Shown: one piece after another, positions 22,040 through 33,640 of the stretch | Layout: every line of letters begins with the position of its first letter | Position numbering within the stretch: position 1 is the stretch's first letter | Translations under genes and position numbers: made by a program | Notes under the pieces: generated by a model | Database searches by the model: none | What the model was told of the DNA's origin: nothing | What the model saw: the letters and a program-made list of their open reading frames with translations, nothing else | Assembly (NCBI GenBank): GCA_029238315.1 | Contig: JAQWGI010000032.1 | Location: 1 to 64,000 of the forward strand | Reading direction: 5' to 3' | Origin: Polaribacter sp. | Lineage (GTDB): Bacteria > Bacteroidota > Bacteroidia > Flavobacteriales > Flavobacteriaceae | DNA length: 64,000 nucleotides

Positions 22040-23130
22040 AGTTTTATTAGTTTTTCTATCTCGTTAACTATTTGACTTGTTGCATCTGGCAATGCTAAAC
22101 TTTTTATGTTTTCTGACAAACTTTGTTGTTTTCCTTTGTCTTTCATAAGCGTTTCAAACACAATTGTAAAAGTATCTAACTCACTTTCCTTTAATAAAAT
22201 TGCACCGTGTTTGTCTGCAATTGATTTTGCATTCTTTGTTTGATGATCTTCTGCAACATTTGGTGACGGTATAAAAATTGTTGGCTTTCCTACAATACAC
22301 AATTCAGAAACAGAACTTGCTCCTGCTCTAGAAACAATTATATCTGCAGCTGCATATGCTAAATCCATTCTGTTTAAAAACGGATGCACTTGCACATTTT
22401 CTTTCTCTTGACACCTCAGATAATCATCAATATATAATTTGCCACATTGCCAAAGAACCTGCACTTGTTGTTCGTTAAAAAAATCTAACTGTGCTTCTAT
22501 TAATTGATTGATTCTTCTTGCCCCCAAGCTTCCACCGAGAACCAAGATTGTTTTCTTCTTTTTTTCTAGTTTAAAAAATTTGTTAGCTTCTTCTTTTTTA
22601 TGATGAATTGACAATAAATCTTGTCTAACTGGATTCCCTGTTTTTACTATTTTATCTTTCGGAAAAAAACGCTCTAAATGATCATAAGCAACACAAATTA
22701 CAGCTGCCTTTTTACTCAATAATTTATTAGTAATTCCAGGAAAAGAGTTTTGCTCCTGTATCAAAGTCGGAATTCCTTTTTTATTCGCAACCATTAACGT
22801 TGGCCCACTTGCAAAACCACCCGTTCCAATTGCAATTACAGGTTTAAATTTTCTAATAATTACGTTTGCTTTCCACAAACTATTTATCAATTTAAAAGGA
22901 AATAATAGATTTTTAAAGGTTAATTTTCTTTGAATTCCAGAAATCCACAAGCCTTTTATTTCGAATCCAGCTTGCGGAACTTTTTCCATCTCCATTTTAT
23001 CTTTTGCGCCGACAAATAAAAAATTTGCATCTGGATAACGCAGTTTTATTTCATTTGCAATGGCAATTGCTGGATAAATATGTCCGCCAGTTCCACCGCC
23101 ACTTATTATGATGTTAATCGATTGTTTCAT
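22036..23130 (-). CDS. murG: Undecaprenyldiphospho-muramoylpentapeptide beta-N-acetylglucosaminyltransferase
   Basis: [58 protein letters not shown]. Confidence 0.97.
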   Translation of the reverse strand: MKQSINIIISGGGTGGHIYPAIAIANEIKLRYPDANFLFVGAKDKMEMEKVPQAGFEIKGLWISGIQRKLTFKNLLFPFKLINSLWKANVIIRKFKPVIAIGTGGFASGPTLMVANKKGIPTLIQEQNSFPGITNKLLSKKAAVICVAYDHLERFFPKDKIVKTGNPVRQDLLSIHHKKEEANKFFKLEKKKKTILVLGGSLGARRINQLIEAQLDFFNEQQVQVLWQCGKLYIDDYLRCQEKENVQVHPFLNRMDLAYAAADIIVSRAGASSVSELCIVGKPTIFIPSPNVAEDHQTKNAKSIADKHGAILLKESELDTFTIVFETLMKDKGKQQSLSENIKSLALPDATSQIVNEIEKLIKL

Positions 23131-24304
23131 GTAAAATATCTAAAGGATTATCATCTAGAATTGTTTCTTCTGTTTCATCTTTTGATGCGCTTACACTTAA
23201 AATCATGCCCAATGCAAAGCACGTCATCCAAATAGAAGTACCTCCGCTACTAATTAGCGGTAATGTTTGACCCGTAACCGGAAATAAATTACTAGCTACG
23301 GCCATGTTTATCATTGCCTGAAAAATTATTGGCAAACCAACACCAATTACCAATAAGGATGCAAAAACCGTATTGGCTTTTTTGGCAGCTATTACGATTC
23401 TAAAGAGTAGTAAAAAATAAATAAACAGCACTAAAAATGCTCCTATCAATCCATATTCTTCTACAATAATTGCATATATAAAATCTGATGATGATTGCGG
23501 TAAAAAGTTTTTTTGTACACTTTTCCCTGGTCCATTACCTGTTAAACCACCTGTTGCTATCGCTATTTTTGCTTTATTTACTTGATACCCTTCAATTCCA
23601 TCTGATTTCGAAAAATTAGAAATTCTACTTTCCCAGGTAGCTACTCTATTTGGCATTGCATCTGGAAATGCTTTTGCTGTTAAAACAAATAATGTTAAAA
23701 TAAGTGCACCGATTCCTAATATGTAACCAATGTATTTTAAAGGATACCCACCTATAAAAGACAGCACAAGAATCATGGTGAAAATAATTGCGGTTGTAGA
23801 GAAATTTGCTGGTAAAATTAATATTAAAACACAAGCTACAGGCAGCCACAATTGCCATAAACTTTCTTTGAATTGTATTATCTGTTCTTTATTTTTAGCC
23901 AGATATCTAGCAACATAGACCATTAAAATAAGTCCTGCCAAGGTTGATGTTTGAAAACCAACACCAACAAACGGAATGCGAATCCACCGACTTGCATTTG
24001 CGCCACCAATGGTTGTTCCTTGAGATAATGTATATATCAATAAAAGTATTACAACTGGCAACATCAATACAGAACCTCCACTAAAATATCTGTATGGAAT
24101 TTTATGAACTCCATAAATAATTACAAAACCCATAATTAATAAAATTAGGTGTTTTATTAAATATCCAAATGTAGATCCAGCGCCCACAACGTATACCAAG
24201 TTTGTACTTGCGCTGTAAACTGGCATAAACGAAAAAATTGCTAATACTGCAACAATAGACCAAATGGTTCTATCTCCTTTTATATGTTTAAAAATCTCTA
24301 ACAC
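23114..24304 (-). CDS. ftsW: Lipid II polymerase / cell division protein FtsW
   Basis: SEDS family; [38 protein letters not shown]. Confidence 0.95.
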   Translation of the reverse strand: MLEIFKHIKGDRTIWSIVAVLAIFSFMPVYSASTNLVYVVGAGSTFGYLIKHLILLIMGFVIIYGVHKIPYRYFSGGSVLMLPVVILLLIYTLSQGTTIGGANASRWIRIPFVGVGFQTSTLAGLILMVYVARYLAKNKEQIIQFKESLWQLWLPVACVLILILPANFSTTAIIFTMILVLSFIGGYPLKYIGYILGIGALILTLFVLTAKAFPDAMPNRVATWESRISNFSKSDGIEGYQVNKAKIAIATGGLTGNGPGKSVQKNFLPQSSSDFIYAIIVEEYGLIGAFLVLFIYFLLLFRIVIAAKKANTVFASLLVIGVGLPIIFQAMINMAVASNLFPVTGQTLPLISSGGTSIWMTCFALGMILSVSASKDETEETILDDNPLDILHETID

Positions 24305-24309
24305 TTATT

Positions 24310-25647
24310 TTATAAAATTGATCTTACCGCTTTTTTAAATTGCCTTCCTCTGTCTTCGTAATTATCAAACAAATCAAAACTAGCACATGCTGGCGATAAT
24401 AAAACAGTATCTCCTGCTGTCGCTAATTTTGCAGAAACCTTTACCGCTTCTTCTGCACCAGCTGTTTCAATAATCATATCAACAACATTGCTAAATGTTT
24501 GTACAATTTTCTTATTGTCAACACCCAAACACACAATTGCTTTTACTTTCTCTCTTACTAGCGGCAATAAATCATGGTAATCATTTCCTTTATCTACTCC
24601 ACCAACAATCCAAACTGTTGGGTTGTCCATACATTCTAAAGCATAAAAAGTTGCATTCACATTGGTTGCTTTAGAATCGTTAATATATTGCACGTCCTTT
24701 ACTTTCTGTACGTTTTCTAAACGATGCTCTGCTCCTTCAAAATTAGATAAACTCTCTTTAATTGTTTGCTTTCTTACTTTTAATAATTGAGCAGTCATAG
24801 CAGAAGCCATCGCGTTTTTTACATTGTGTTTACCTTGTATGGCTAAGTTTGATAGTGGCATAGTAAATTGTTCTGTATTTAATTTTGTTATAATTGTATT
24901 CTCTTTTATATAAGCGCCAAATTCTAATTCTCTTTCAATTGAAAATGGAATTAATTGCGCTTCTGTTTTATTTTCTTTTAACCATTGATTTGATACTGCA
25001 TCATCTGCATCATAAATCAAATAGTCTTCTTTTGTTTGATTCTTTGTGATTCTAAATTTAGAATCAACATACTTCTTAAAATCATACTCATATCGATCTA
25101 AATGATCTGGCGTTATATTGGTAATTATTGCAATATGCGGGCGAAAATTTTCGATTCCGTCTAACTGAAAACTACTCAACTCTAACACATATTTATCAAA
25201 GTTTTGTTCTGCTATTTGTTGCGCAAAACTATCTCCAATATTTCCTGCGATTCCTACATTAAGTTCCGCTTTTTTTAAAACATGGTGCGTTAATAATGTT
25301 GTGGTGGTTTTTCCATTTGATCCTGTTATTCCAATTATGGTTGCAGTAGTAAATTGACTTGCAAATTCAATTTCTGAAATCACAGGTATTTGCTTTTTAA
25401 TCAATTTTTGAATGAACGCAACTTTGTCAGGAATCCCTGGACTTTTCATCACCAAATCAGCATTAAAAACTTTTGCTTCTGTATGTTGATTTTCTTCAAA
25501 ATCTATCTCATTTTGTAAAAGAACTTCTTTGTATTTATCTGCAATTTTTCCTTTATCAGAAACAAATACTTCATAGTTTTTTTGTTTCGCTAAAACAGCT
25601 GTTCCAACACCACTTTCTCCACCGCCAAGAATTACAATGCTCTTCAT
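24310..25647 (-). CDS. murD: UDP-N-acetylmuramoyl-L-alanine--D-glutamate ligase
   Basis: VILGGGESGVGTAVLAK; GITGSNGKTTTTLL; LSPACASFDLFDNYEDRGRQFK. Confidence 0.97.
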   Translation of the reverse strand: MKSIVILGGGESGVGTAVLAKQKNYEVFVSDKGKIADKYKEVLLQNEIDFEENQHTEAKVFNADLVMKSPGIPDKVAFIQKLIKKQIPVISEIEFASQFTTATIIGITGSNGKTTTTLLTHHVLKKAELNVGIAGNIGDSFAQQIAEQNFDKYVLELSSFQLDGIENFRPHIAIITNITPDHLDRYEYDFKKYVDSKFRITKNQTKEDYLIYDADDAVSNQWLKENKTEAQLIPFSIERELEFGAYIKENTIITKLNTEQFTMPLSNLAIQGKHNVKNAMASAMTAQLLKVRKQTIKESLSNFEGAEHRLENVQKVKDVQYINDSKATNVNATFYALECMDNPTVWIVGGVDKGNDYHDLLPLVREKVKAIVCLGVDNKKIVQTFSNVVDMIIETAGAEEAVKVSAKLATAGDTVLLSPACASFDLFDNYEDRGRQFKKAVRSIL

Positions 25648-26874
25648 TTATCTCAATTTCAATGTTGCAATGGTAAACACCGCTAATAAAATTCCAACAA
25701 TCCAAAAACGCGTCACAATTTTACTTTCGTGATATCCCGATTTTTGATAATGATGATGCAAAGGCGACATTTTAAAAATGCGTCTTCCTTCTCCAAATTT
25801 TTTCTTCGTATATTTAAAATAACTCACTTGTAAAATCACCGACATGTTTTCTGCCACAAAGATTCCTGCTAAGAAAACCAACAATAATTCTTTACGTATT
25901 GAAATTGCAATTACTGCGATAATTCCGCCAATAGTTAAGCTTCCGGTATCCCCCATAAAAACTTGAGCTGGAAAAGTATTGTACCAAAGAAATCCGATTA
26001 ATGAACCTGCGAACGCTAAAATGAAAACGGTCATTTCACCAGAATTTGGTATGTACATTACATCTAAATAATCTGCAAAAATGATGTTACCAGAAACCCA
26101 TGCAAAAACCGCTAATGTGACAACAATTATTGCAGATGAACCTGCTGCTAAACCATCAATTCCGTCTGTTAAATTTGCGCCATTCGAAACTCCTGTTACA
26201 ATAAAAACAACGATGAAAATGAAAATAATCCATGCATACGTTTGATATCCGTCTCCTAAAAAACTTAGTGCTTTTGAGTAATCTAATTCGTTATCTTTTA
26301 AAAACGGAATGGTCGTTTTTGTTGATTTATGTGCATCTCCAAAAACTTGTATTTTACCATTCTGCTGAACAATTTGTTGATCTGCCGGCAATTGTTCTTT
26401 AATAGTAACCTCTGGATGAAAATAAAGCAAAGAGCCAACAATTACTCCTAACCCAACTTGTCCCAACACTTTAAACTTACCACTTAAACCGTCTTTATCT
26501 TTTTTAAATACTTTAATGTAATCATCTACAAAACCAATAAAACCCATCCAAAGTGTTGTGATTAGCAATATAATTACATAAATATTATCTAATTTAGCTA
26601 GTAATAAAACTGGAATTAGTGTTGCTAAAATAATTATGATCCCGCCCATTGTTGGAGTTCCAGATTTCTCTGTCTGCCCTTTTAAACCTAAATCTCTAAC
26701 GGTTTCTCCAACTTGTTGTTTTCGTAAAAAATCAATGATTTTTTTTCCATAAATAGCAGAAAACAACAAAGAAAATATAAATGCTAAAGCAGCACGAAAT
26801 GTGATAAACTGAAAAACACTTGCCCCAGTTAAATTGAATTGATTTTCTAAATATTCGAATAAATAATATAACAT
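25648..26874 (-). CDS. mraY: Phospho-N-acetylmuramoyl-pentapeptide-transferase
   Basis: [64 protein letters not shown]. Confidence 0.97.
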   Translation of the reverse strand: MLYYLFEYLENQFNLTGASVFQFITFRAALAFIFSLLFSAIYGKKIIDFLRKQQVGETVRDLGLKGQTEKSGTPTMGGIIIILATLIPVLLLAKLDNIYVIILLITTLWMGFIGFVDDYIKVFKKDKDGLSGKFKVLGQVGLGVIVGSLLYFHPEVTIKEQLPADQQIVQQNGKIQVFGDAHKSTKTTIPFLKDNELDYSKALSFLGDGYQTYAWIIFIFIVVFIVTGVSNGANLTDGIDGLAAGSSAIIVVTLAVFAWVSGNIIFADYLDVMYIPNSGEMTVFILAFAGSLIGFLWYNTFPAQVFMGDTGSLTIGGIIAVIAISIRKELLLVFLAGIFVAENMSVILQVSYFKYTKKKFGEGRRIFKMSPLHHHYQKSGYHESKIVTRFWIVGILLAVFTIATLKLR

Positions 26875-26876
26875 TC

Positions 26877-28340
26877 TTACTTATTTAATTGCATTAAACA
26901 TTCGGTCACAACCTCTAAATCATCAAAATGAGATCGTTTCCCATTTATTTCCTGATAGTTTTCATGCCCTTTACCAGCAATCAAAACCACATCTCCGCTT
27001 TCAGCAAACTTACACGCTGTTTTTATTGCTTGTTTTCGATCAACAATTGATATTGTTTTTGATAAATTTTCTACAGAAACACCAACTTCCATTTCTTCAA
27101 TAATGGTTTGCGCATTCTCTGTTCTTGGATTGTCAGAAGTGAAAATTGCCTGACTACTTAATTGCGAAGCAATCTTTGCCATTTTTGGCCTTTTTGTTTT
27201 ATCTCTATCTCCACCACAACCAACAACTGTTATAACTTTTTCTTTTTCGGCTTTAATATCAGAAATGGTTTCTAGTACATTCTTTAAAGCATCTGGTGTA
27301 TGCGCATAATCTACAATTGCCGTAATACCAGTTTTTGAGATTGTATACTGAAATCGTCCGTTTACACTTTCTAATTCGCTAATCAATCTTAAAATCTCTA
27401 ATTTTTCTAAGCCGCACAATTCTGCAGTTCCTGCAATAGCTACTAAATTATATGCATTAAATGTTCCAATGAGTTTAGACCAAATCTCTATTCCGTTAAC
27501 TGTTAATAAAGAGCCAGACATTCTCTTTTCCAATACCTTACCTTTGAAATCTGCAATTGTTTTTAGCGCATAAGTTCTTTTAGTTGCTTTCGTATTTTGC
27601 AACATTACCGAACCATTTTTGTCGTCTATATTTACCAAAGCAAATGCTGATTTTGGCAACATATCAAAAAATGATTTCTTAACATCTCTATATGCTGCAA
27701 ACGAATTGTGATAATCTAAATGATCGTGTGAAAGGTTTGAGAAAATACCACCTTCAAAATGCAAACCATGTGTTCTTTTTTGATGAATTCCATGAGAGCT
27801 CACCTCCATAAAACAATAGGTAACATCTTCTTTTAGCATTGTATCCAGATACGAATTAATAGTAATTGAATCTGGTGTTGTGTGTGTTGCTTCAAACTCT
27901 TTATCGTTAACAGCCACTTTTACAGTTGACAACAAGCCAACTTTAAAACCTGCTTTTTTAAATAATTGAAACAACAAAGAAGCAATTGTAGTTTTACCAT
28001 TGGTTCCTGTTACACCAATTAATTTTAATCTTAACGAAGGATTGTTATAATAATTTGCGGCTAAGATTGCCAATGCACTATTTGCATCGTCTACTTTTAT
28101 ATATGTAATATTTGGGAAAAAAATCTCAGGAAACACCTCACAAACGATCACTGTTGCACCTAAAGAAACTGCTTTATCAATAAATAAATGACCGTCAACA
28201 GTAACTCCTTTTTGCGCAACAAACAAATCGTTAGGGGCAACTTTGCGAGAATCAAACTGAACAGAGTTGATCTCTAGAGTTGTAGTACCAATAATTTCTT
28301 TGGTGCTTAATTGAACTAATATGTCTTTTAATTTTTTCAA
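26877..28340 (-). CDS. murE: UDP-N-acetylmuramoyl-tripeptide synthetase MurE
   Basis: [48 protein letters not shown]. Confidence 0.96.
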   Translation of the reverse strand: MKKLKDILVQLSTKEIIGTTTLEINSVQFDSRKVAPNDLFVAQKGVTVDGHLFIDKAVSLGATVIVCEVFPEIFFPNITYIKVDDANSALAILAANYYNNPSLRLKLIGVTGTNGKTTIASLLFQLFKKAGFKVGLLSTVKVAVNDKEFEATHTTPDSITINSYLDTMLKEDVTYCFMEVSSHGIHQKRTHGLHFEGGIFSNLSHDHLDYHNSFAAYRDVKKSFFDMLPKSAFALVNIDDKNGSVMLQNTKATKRTYALKTIADFKGKVLEKRMSGSLLTVNGIEIWSKLIGTFNAYNLVAIAGTAELCGLEKLEILRLISELESVNGRFQYTISKTGITAIVDYAHTPDALKNVLETISDIKAEKEKVITVVGCGGDRDKTKRPKMAKIASQLSSQAIFTSDNPRTENAQTIIEEMEVGVSVENLSKTISIVDRKQAIKTACKFAESGDVVLIAGKGHENYQEINGKRSHFDDLEVVTECLMQLNK

Positions 28341-28344
28341 CGTA

Positions 28345-30366
28345 TTATGATAGTTTTAAAAGAATTGTATCTCCTTTTTTAAATTTTGACCCTTTTCGAA
28401 TAGATTGTTTTATTACATTTCCAACACCATTAAACCGCACCTTAAAACCTAAGTTTTCTAACAAAGCAACAGCATCCATTCCAGACATTCCATTTACGTC
28501 TGGCACAACTAGATGCTCTTTTTGCAGATTTGTGTAGTAAGATTTGTATGCAGTATCTAACTCAGAAATTTCTGGTAAATCTGAAACGCTCTGAGTGTTA
28601 ACCGGAGTAGTTGTATAAATTTTTTGAGCAATTTCTTTAAAAACTGGAGCTGCAACAGTAGCACCATAATATCCTTTTTCTTTTTTAGGTCTATGAACAA
28701 CAACAATACAAGAATATTTAGGTTTATCTGCAGGAAAAAAGCCTGCAAAAGAAGCTACATAATACTTATTTGAGTAATGACCGTTGATACGTTTTCCATC
28801 TTTATCAGTATATGCATCAATCCATTTTTTTGCCGTTCCGGTTTTACCTGCCATCGAAAAATTAGGAGAATAGATATTATCTGCTGTTCCTTTTACAACG
28901 ACATTTTCTAGCACTTTTCTAACTTTATCAATGGTTTCTTGACTCGCAATTTTTTCTTTTAAAATTACCTTATCGAAAACTTTCTCAGTTTTATTTTGTA
29001 CACGTAATTCTTTAATAAATTTTGGCTTAACCATTTGACCATTGTTGGCAACTGCATTGTAAAAAGTTAGTGTTTGCAATGGTGTTAATGAAACTCCATA
29101 ACCCCACGCCATCCATTCTAAGGATATTTTATTCCAAGGATTTCTTTTATTTCCAGGAAACGGAATAAAAGGTTTTCCTTCTCCTTGTATTTGTAAACCT
29201 AGTTTTTTATCCAATCCAAAGCTTCTCATTTTATTTACAAACTTCATTGGATTGTCATCATAATGCTCTTTAATTAACTTTACAATCCCAACATTAGAAG
29301 ACACTTCAAAAACACGCGCAGCAGATATTTTTCCGTAACCTCCTCTATGAGAATCTTCTACTTTACTTCCGTGCAGCATTAAAATTCCTTTTTCGGTATC
29401 AACCACTGTAGAAGTATCAATAACCTTATCATCTAAAGCCGCCATTAAACTAGCTAATTTAAACGTAGAACCTGGCTCATGAGATTCCCAAACTGCATAA
29501 TTTCTCTTTTCATAGTAAGTACCTTTTGATGTTCTACCCAGGTTTGCTATTGCTTTAATTTCTCCTGTTTCAGTTTCCATTACAATTGCACTACCATGTT
29601 CTGCCTCAAAATATTCCATTTGCCTTAACAATGCATGATGTGTAATATCTTGAATATTAACATTTATAGTTGTAATTACATCCCTACCATCTATAGGCTC
29701 TTTTTCATTAACATCATTAATGGGCTTCCATTGACCTTTTGCTATTTTCTGCTTTAATCTCCAACCATTTTCTCCTTCTAAATATTTAGTAAAAGCGCCT
29801 TCAATTCCTGCTCCACCTCTGTAATCATCATACCCAATTGTTCTTTCTGCAATTTTACCAATAGGCCTAACTCTAACAGTTTTTTGCTCTGTGATAAAAC
29901 CACCTTTATAGGGCCCTAATTTAAAAATGGGAAATTGTCTCATTTTCATATAATCGTTGTACCCTAAATTTCTTGCGATCAATAAATATCGATTTTTTCT
30001 TTTTCTAGCTTCTCTAAGCTTCTTTTGATAATAAGAAGAAGAATTCCCTAATAATTGTGAAAGTGAGACCGATAATGCTTTGATGTTTTTTTCAAAAACA
30101 GCACTTTTTATAGCAACCAAATCCATTCTAATTGTATACTTGTACATCGAAGTTGCCAATAAGTTTCCATCGGCCGCATATACATTACCTCTATTAGAAA
30201 AGATAGTATCATTTTTAACAGTGCTAGCTACAGATAAATCTCTGTACTTATCTCCTTGCACATACTGAATGTTAACTATTCTTCCAATTATAACAATAAA
30301 AAAAAGAGTCATTAAAGCAGTGACTATATATAGTTTGTTTAATATGCTTTTTTTAATAGTTGCCAA
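28345..30366 (-). CDS. ftsI: Penicillin-binding protein / FtsI-type transpeptidase with C-terminal PASTA domain
   Basis: WESHEPGSTFKLASLMAAL (SxxK), SSNVGIVKL, MAGKTGTAKK (KTG), C-terminal VVPDVNGMSGMDAVALLENLGFKVRF. Confidence 0.95.
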   Translation of the reverse strand: MATIKKSILNKLYIVTALMTLFFIVIIGRIVNIQYVQGDKYRDLSVASTVKNDTIFSNRGNVYAADGNLLATSMYKYTIRMDLVAIKSAVFEKNIKALSVSLSQLLGNSSSYYQKKLREARKRKNRYLLIARNLGYNDYMKMRQFPIFKLGPYKGGFITEQKTVRVRPIGKIAERTIGYDDYRGGAGIEGAFTKYLEGENGWRLKQKIAKGQWKPINDVNEKEPIDGRDVITTINVNIQDITHHALLRQMEYFEAEHGSAIVMETETGEIKAIANLGRTSKGTYYEKRNYAVWESHEPGSTFKLASLMAALDDKVIDTSTVVDTEKGILMLHGSKVEDSHRGGYGKISAARVFEVSSNVGIVKLIKEHYDDNPMKFVNKMRSFGLDKKLGLQIQGEGKPFIPFPGNKRNPWNKISLEWMAWGYGVSLTPLQTLTFYNAVANNGQMVKPKFIKELRVQNKTEKVFDKVILKEKIASQETIDKVRKVLENVVVKGTADNIYSPNFSMAGKTGTAKKWIDAYTDKDGKRINGHYSNKYYVASFAGFFPADKPKYSCIVVVHRPKKEKGYYGATVAAPVFKEIAQKIYTTTPVNTQSVSDLPEISELDTAYKSYYTNLQKEHLVVPDVNGMSGMDAVALLENLGFKVRFNGVGNVIKQSIRKGSKFKKGDTILLKLS

Positions 30367-30374
30367 GGTTCTTT

Positions 30375-30698
30375 TTATTTACGGATGATTCTTATTTTTT
30401 GCGGTGATGTTTGTGAAGGAAGTATTCCTCTTAACTTCACCTTCTGTCGAATGTTTGATTCCATTCTCATTCTCATTAAAATAGTACCTGTATCTACATA
30501 CTCTGCTCTAAATTCTCGTTGCTTTTTGTTTAGCGCAGCAATTTCAATCACCTTACCATCTGCACTATGACCACTGGTAATCATAATTAAGAAGAGACTT
30601 ACAACAAAAATGATAATACGCCAATTCTTAAAAGCAGAAGCATCTGTTAAAAAACTTCCACGTAATAAATCGTAAATACTTCTCCTTACTCTTGCCAT
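30375..30698 (-). CDS. ftsL: FtsL-like cell division protein
   Basis: Short single-TM protein between rsmH and ftsI in the dcw cluster. Confidence 0.85.
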   Translation of the reverse strand: MARVRRSIYDLLRGSFLTDASAFKNWRIIIFVVSLFLIMITSGHSADGKVIEIAALNKKQREFRAEYVDTGTILMRMRMESNIRQKVKLRGILPSQTSPQKIRIIRK

Positions 30699-31594
30699 TA
30701 CTTTAATGTTGCTATTCTTAATTTAGCACTTCTAGCTCTATTATTTATTTTTACCTCTGCTTGAGTAGGCACAATTAATTTTCCTACTTTTTTTAAAGGT
30801 TCATTTGTGTTTCCGTAAAAATCTTTTTCTGGCTCCCCTGAATACAAACCTGTTCTTATAAATCTTTTCACCAACCTATCTTCTAAGGAGTGGTAAGAAA
30901 TTACACTTAATCTTCCGTCTTCTTTTAACAAATCTGGAATCTGATTCAAAAACTCCTTCAAAACCTCTAACTCTTGATTTACCTCAATACGAATTGCCTG
31001 AAAAATCTGAGCCAATATTTTATGTTCTTTTGCCTTTGGCAAATGTCTTTTCAATACTTCCTTTAGCTGAAAACTTGTTTCAATTTCTTTAGCAACCCTA
31101 GCTTCTACTATCTCTTTCGCAATTGCTCTTGCACTTCTTAATTCGCCATACAAAAACAAAACATCCGCCAATCGCTCTTCACTATATTTATTAATGATGT
31201 GTTTTGCTGAAATTTTACTTTTTTGATCCATCCTCATATCCAAATCACCATCGAATCTCGTAGAAAATCCTCTTTCAGCTACATCGAACTGATGCGATGA
31301 AACCCCTAAATCAGCTAAAATTCCATCTACTTTTTTCACTCTATAAAACTTCAGAAACCTAGCAATGTGTCTAAAATTTTCTGCAATCAACACAAAACGC
31401 TCGTCATCAATTTTATTTCCTTGCGCGTCTGGATCTTGATCAAAAGCAAACAACCTTCCGTCTTTCCCTAAACGACTTAATATCTCTCTTGAATGACCTC
31501 CGCCACCAAACGTAACATCAACGTAAACACCACTTTCTTTGATGCCTAAAGCATCAACACTTTCTTTTAATAAAACCGGATTATGATAATTCAT
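30698..31594 (-). CDS. rsmH: 16S rRNA (cytosine(1402)-N(4))-methyltransferase
   Basis: YHNPVLLKESVDAL; VDVTFGGGGHSREIL; ISYHSLEDRLVKRF. Confidence 0.97.
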   Translation of the reverse strand: MNYHNPVLLKESVDALGIKESGVYVDVTFGGGGHSREILSRLGKDGRLFAFDQDPDAQGNKIDDERFVLIAENFRHIARFLKFYRVKKVDGILADLGVSSHQFDVAERGFSTRFDGDLDMRMDQKSKISAKHIINKYSEERLADVLFLYGELRSARAIAKEIVEARVAKEIETSFQLKEVLKRHLPKAKEHKILAQIFQAIRIEVNQELEVLKEFLNQIPDLLKEDGRLSVISYHSLEDRLVKRFIRTGLYSGEPEKDFYGNTNEPLKKVGKLIVPTQAEVKINNRARSAKLRIATLK

Positions 31595-32045
31595 CTACAT
31601 CAGAATTTCCCATTACTTCTTCTGCCAATTCAGCAAAATCTAAAGCCGCATCATCAATAGCAACTTCGTATTTATTTTTATCCCAAATCTCAATAATATT
31701 AACAGCAGAAGACAACACAACTTGCTTTTCTACTCCAGCAAACTGACATAAATCTTTCGGAATCAACAATCTACCCGAAGCATCTAAATCAACTACTCTT
31801 ACCCCTGCCGTAAACCTCCTAATGAAATCGTTATTTTTTTTAACAAATCGATTTAGCTTGTTGATTTTATCCATCATTAAATTCCACTCTTTGATCGGAT
31901 ACAACTCTAAACAAGGTTGAAAAACAGCTCTTTTTAAAACAAACCCATCAGATACAACAGGCAACAACTGCTTCCTTAGTGCTGATGAGAACATCACCCT
32001 ACCCTTAGCGTCAGCCTTGCATTCGTATGTGCCGATTAGATTCAT
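31581..32045 (-). CDS. mraZ: Division/cell wall cluster transcriptional regulator MraZ
   Basis: GTYECKADAKGRVMFSSALRKQL; DASGRLLIPKDLCQFAGVEKQVVLSSAVNIIEIWDKNKY. Confidence 0.96.
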   Translation of the reverse strand: MNLIGTYECKADAKGRVMFSSALRKQLLPVVSDGFVLKRAVFQPCLELYPIKEWNLMMDKINKLNRFVKKNNDFIRRFTAGVRVVDLDASGRLLIPKDLCQFAGVEKQVVLSSAVNIIEIWDKNKYEVAIDDAALDFAELAEEVMGNSDVDELS

Positions 32046-32090
32046 TTCTTTTTATTTTCAATTTGAATTGATTTTCAAAAATAGAAATTT

Positions 32091-32122
32091 TTTACCACTT
32101 TTTACCACTTTACACCACTTTA
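32091..32122 (-). promoter_or_regulatory. Three tandem AAAGTGGT boxes with 10-nt period upstream of mraZ: candidate MraZ operator
   Basis: Plus strand tttaccactt tttaccactt tacaccactt; minus strand AAAGTGGTGT AAAGTGGTAA AAAGTGGTAA, about 46-77 nt upstream of the mraZ ATG. Confidence 0.75.
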
Positions 32123-32221
32123 TTACAAAAAAATGTTTTTTACGTAAAATATTGAGTATGGAGGAGATAGGTTTCATTTTTTATGCCTTCAGTTAAAAAT
32201 GATTATGTGCTAAAAAAAAAC

Positions 32222-32229
32222 TACATTTG
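32222..32229 (+). promoter_or_regulatory. Putative -7 promoter box TACATTTG
   Basis: Matches TAnnTTTG 26 nt upstream of the ATG at 32255. Confidence 0.5.
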
Positions 32230-32254
32230 CCACAAAGTCAAATCAAAATAAACC

Positions 32255-33019
32255 ATGACAGAAAACTTAATTACTGAAGATAAGTTTACATATGCAGAAG
32301 CTGGTGAAGGACAAGCAATTGTGATATTGCACGGACTTATGGGTGCATTGAGTAATTTTGACCAAACTTTTAATTATTTTTCTAAAAAAAATTACAAAGT
32401 TCTAATTCCTGAGCTACCACTTTACTCACTGCCGTTGTTAAAGACGAATGTAAAAAACTTAGCCGCTTTTTTAAACGATTTTATTGAGTTTAAAAAATTA
32501 GACAAAGTGGTTTTAGTTGGAAACTCTTTAGGAGGACACATCGGATTATACTTCACCAAGCATTACCCAGAAAAAGTAAAAGCTTTGGTATTAACTGGAA
32601 GTTCTGGCTTGTATGAAAACTCCATGGGAGATAGTTATCCAAAGAGAGGAGATAGAGGTTATGTAACTCAAAAAGCACAAGATGTTTTTTATGATCCAGC
32701 AATTGCAACAGAAGCATTAATAGACGACGTTTATGTTGTTATTAATGATAGAAACTCATTGATTAGAACATTGGCTATTGCTAAAAGTGCTATCAGGCAT
32801 AATATGGCCAAAGATTTGCCTAAAATGAAACAACCAACTTGTTTGATTTGGGGAAAACAAGATAAAGTAACTCCACCAGAAGTTGCTGTAGATTTTGACA
32901 AACTTTTACCAGATTCAGATTTAATTTGGATTGATAAATGCGGGCATGCTGCTATGATGGAAAGACCTGAAGAATTTAACCGCTCTCTAGACAACTGGCT
33001 GACTTCAAGAAACATTTAG
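32255..33019 (+). CDS. Alpha/beta fold hydrolase
   Basis: ILHGLMGALSNF; VVLVGNSLGGHIGLYFT; WGKQDKVTPPEVA; KCGHAAMMERPEEF. Confidence 0.92.
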   Translation: MTENLITEDKFTYAEAGEGQAIVILHGLMGALSNFDQTFNYFSKKNYKVLIPELPLYSLPLLKTNVKNLAAFLNDFIEFKKLDKVVLVGNSLGGHIGLYFTKHYPEKVKALVLTGSSGLYENSMGDSYPKRGDRGYVTQKAQDVFYDPAIATEALIDDVYVVINDRNSLIRTLAIAKSAIRHNMAKDLPKMKQPTCLIWGKQDKVTPPEVAVDFDKLLPDSDLIWIDKCGHAAMMERPEEFNRSLDNWLTSRNI

Positions 33020-33023
33020 TTAA

Positions 33024-33635
33024 ATGAAAATTAAATCTGCAGAATTTGTGATGAGCAATAGTAATGTTACTAAAGCTCCAAAAGAAAACATTCCTGAATA
33101 CGCATTTATTGGAAGGTCTAACGTAGGTAAATCTTCATTGATTAACATGTTAATGGAAAGAAAAAATCTTGCCAAAACCTCAGGAAAACCTGGAAAAACT
33201 CAGTTAATCAATCACTTTAAAATTAACGACGCTTGGTTTTTGGTAGATCTACCAGGCTATGGTTATGCGCAGATTTCTAAGAAGAAAAGAACTATTTTTC
33301 AATATTTTATAGAAAATTATTTTAAGGAAAGAAAACAACTGGTTTGCACCTTTGTTTTAATTGACTGCAGACATGATCCTCAAAAAATCGATTTGGAATT
33401 TATGCAGTTTTTGGGAGAAAATCAAATTCCGTTTTGTATCGCCTTTACCAAAGCTGATAAACTTGGAAGTTCTAAAATTAATAAACAGATTACCTCTTAC
33501 AAGAAAAAATTATTGAACCATTGGGAAACGCTTCCCCATTCATTTTTAACTTCTTCCTCAACCAGCCTCGGAAGAAAAGAAGTCTTAGATTTTATTGAAA
33601 ACGTAAATACAGACGTTGCTGATGATTTTAAATAA
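33024..33635 (+). CDS. engB: Ribosome biogenesis GTP-binding protein YihA/YsxC
   Basis: EYAFIGRSNVGKSSLINML; LVDLPGYGYA; FTKADKL. Confidence 0.95.
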   Translation: MKIKSAEFVMSNSNVTKAPKENIPEYAFIGRSNVGKSSLINMLMERKNLAKTSGKPGKTQLINHFKINDAWFLVDLPGYGYAQISKKKRTIFQYFIENYFKERKQLVCTFVLIDCRHDPQKIDLEFMQFLGENQIPFCIAFTKADKLGSSKINKQITSYKKKLLNHWETLPHSFLTSSSTSLGRKEVLDFIENVNTDVADDFK

Positions 33636-33640
33636 CAGCC

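Noticed and set aside
16134-32045. dcw cluster as a novel arrangement (no murF or ddl)
   Set aside because: As I recall, murF and ddl located elsewhere is usual for Bacteroidota; ordinary.
32091-32122. CRISPR-like array
   Set aside because: Only three contiguous 10-nt units with no spacers and no cas genes; position fits an MraZ operator.
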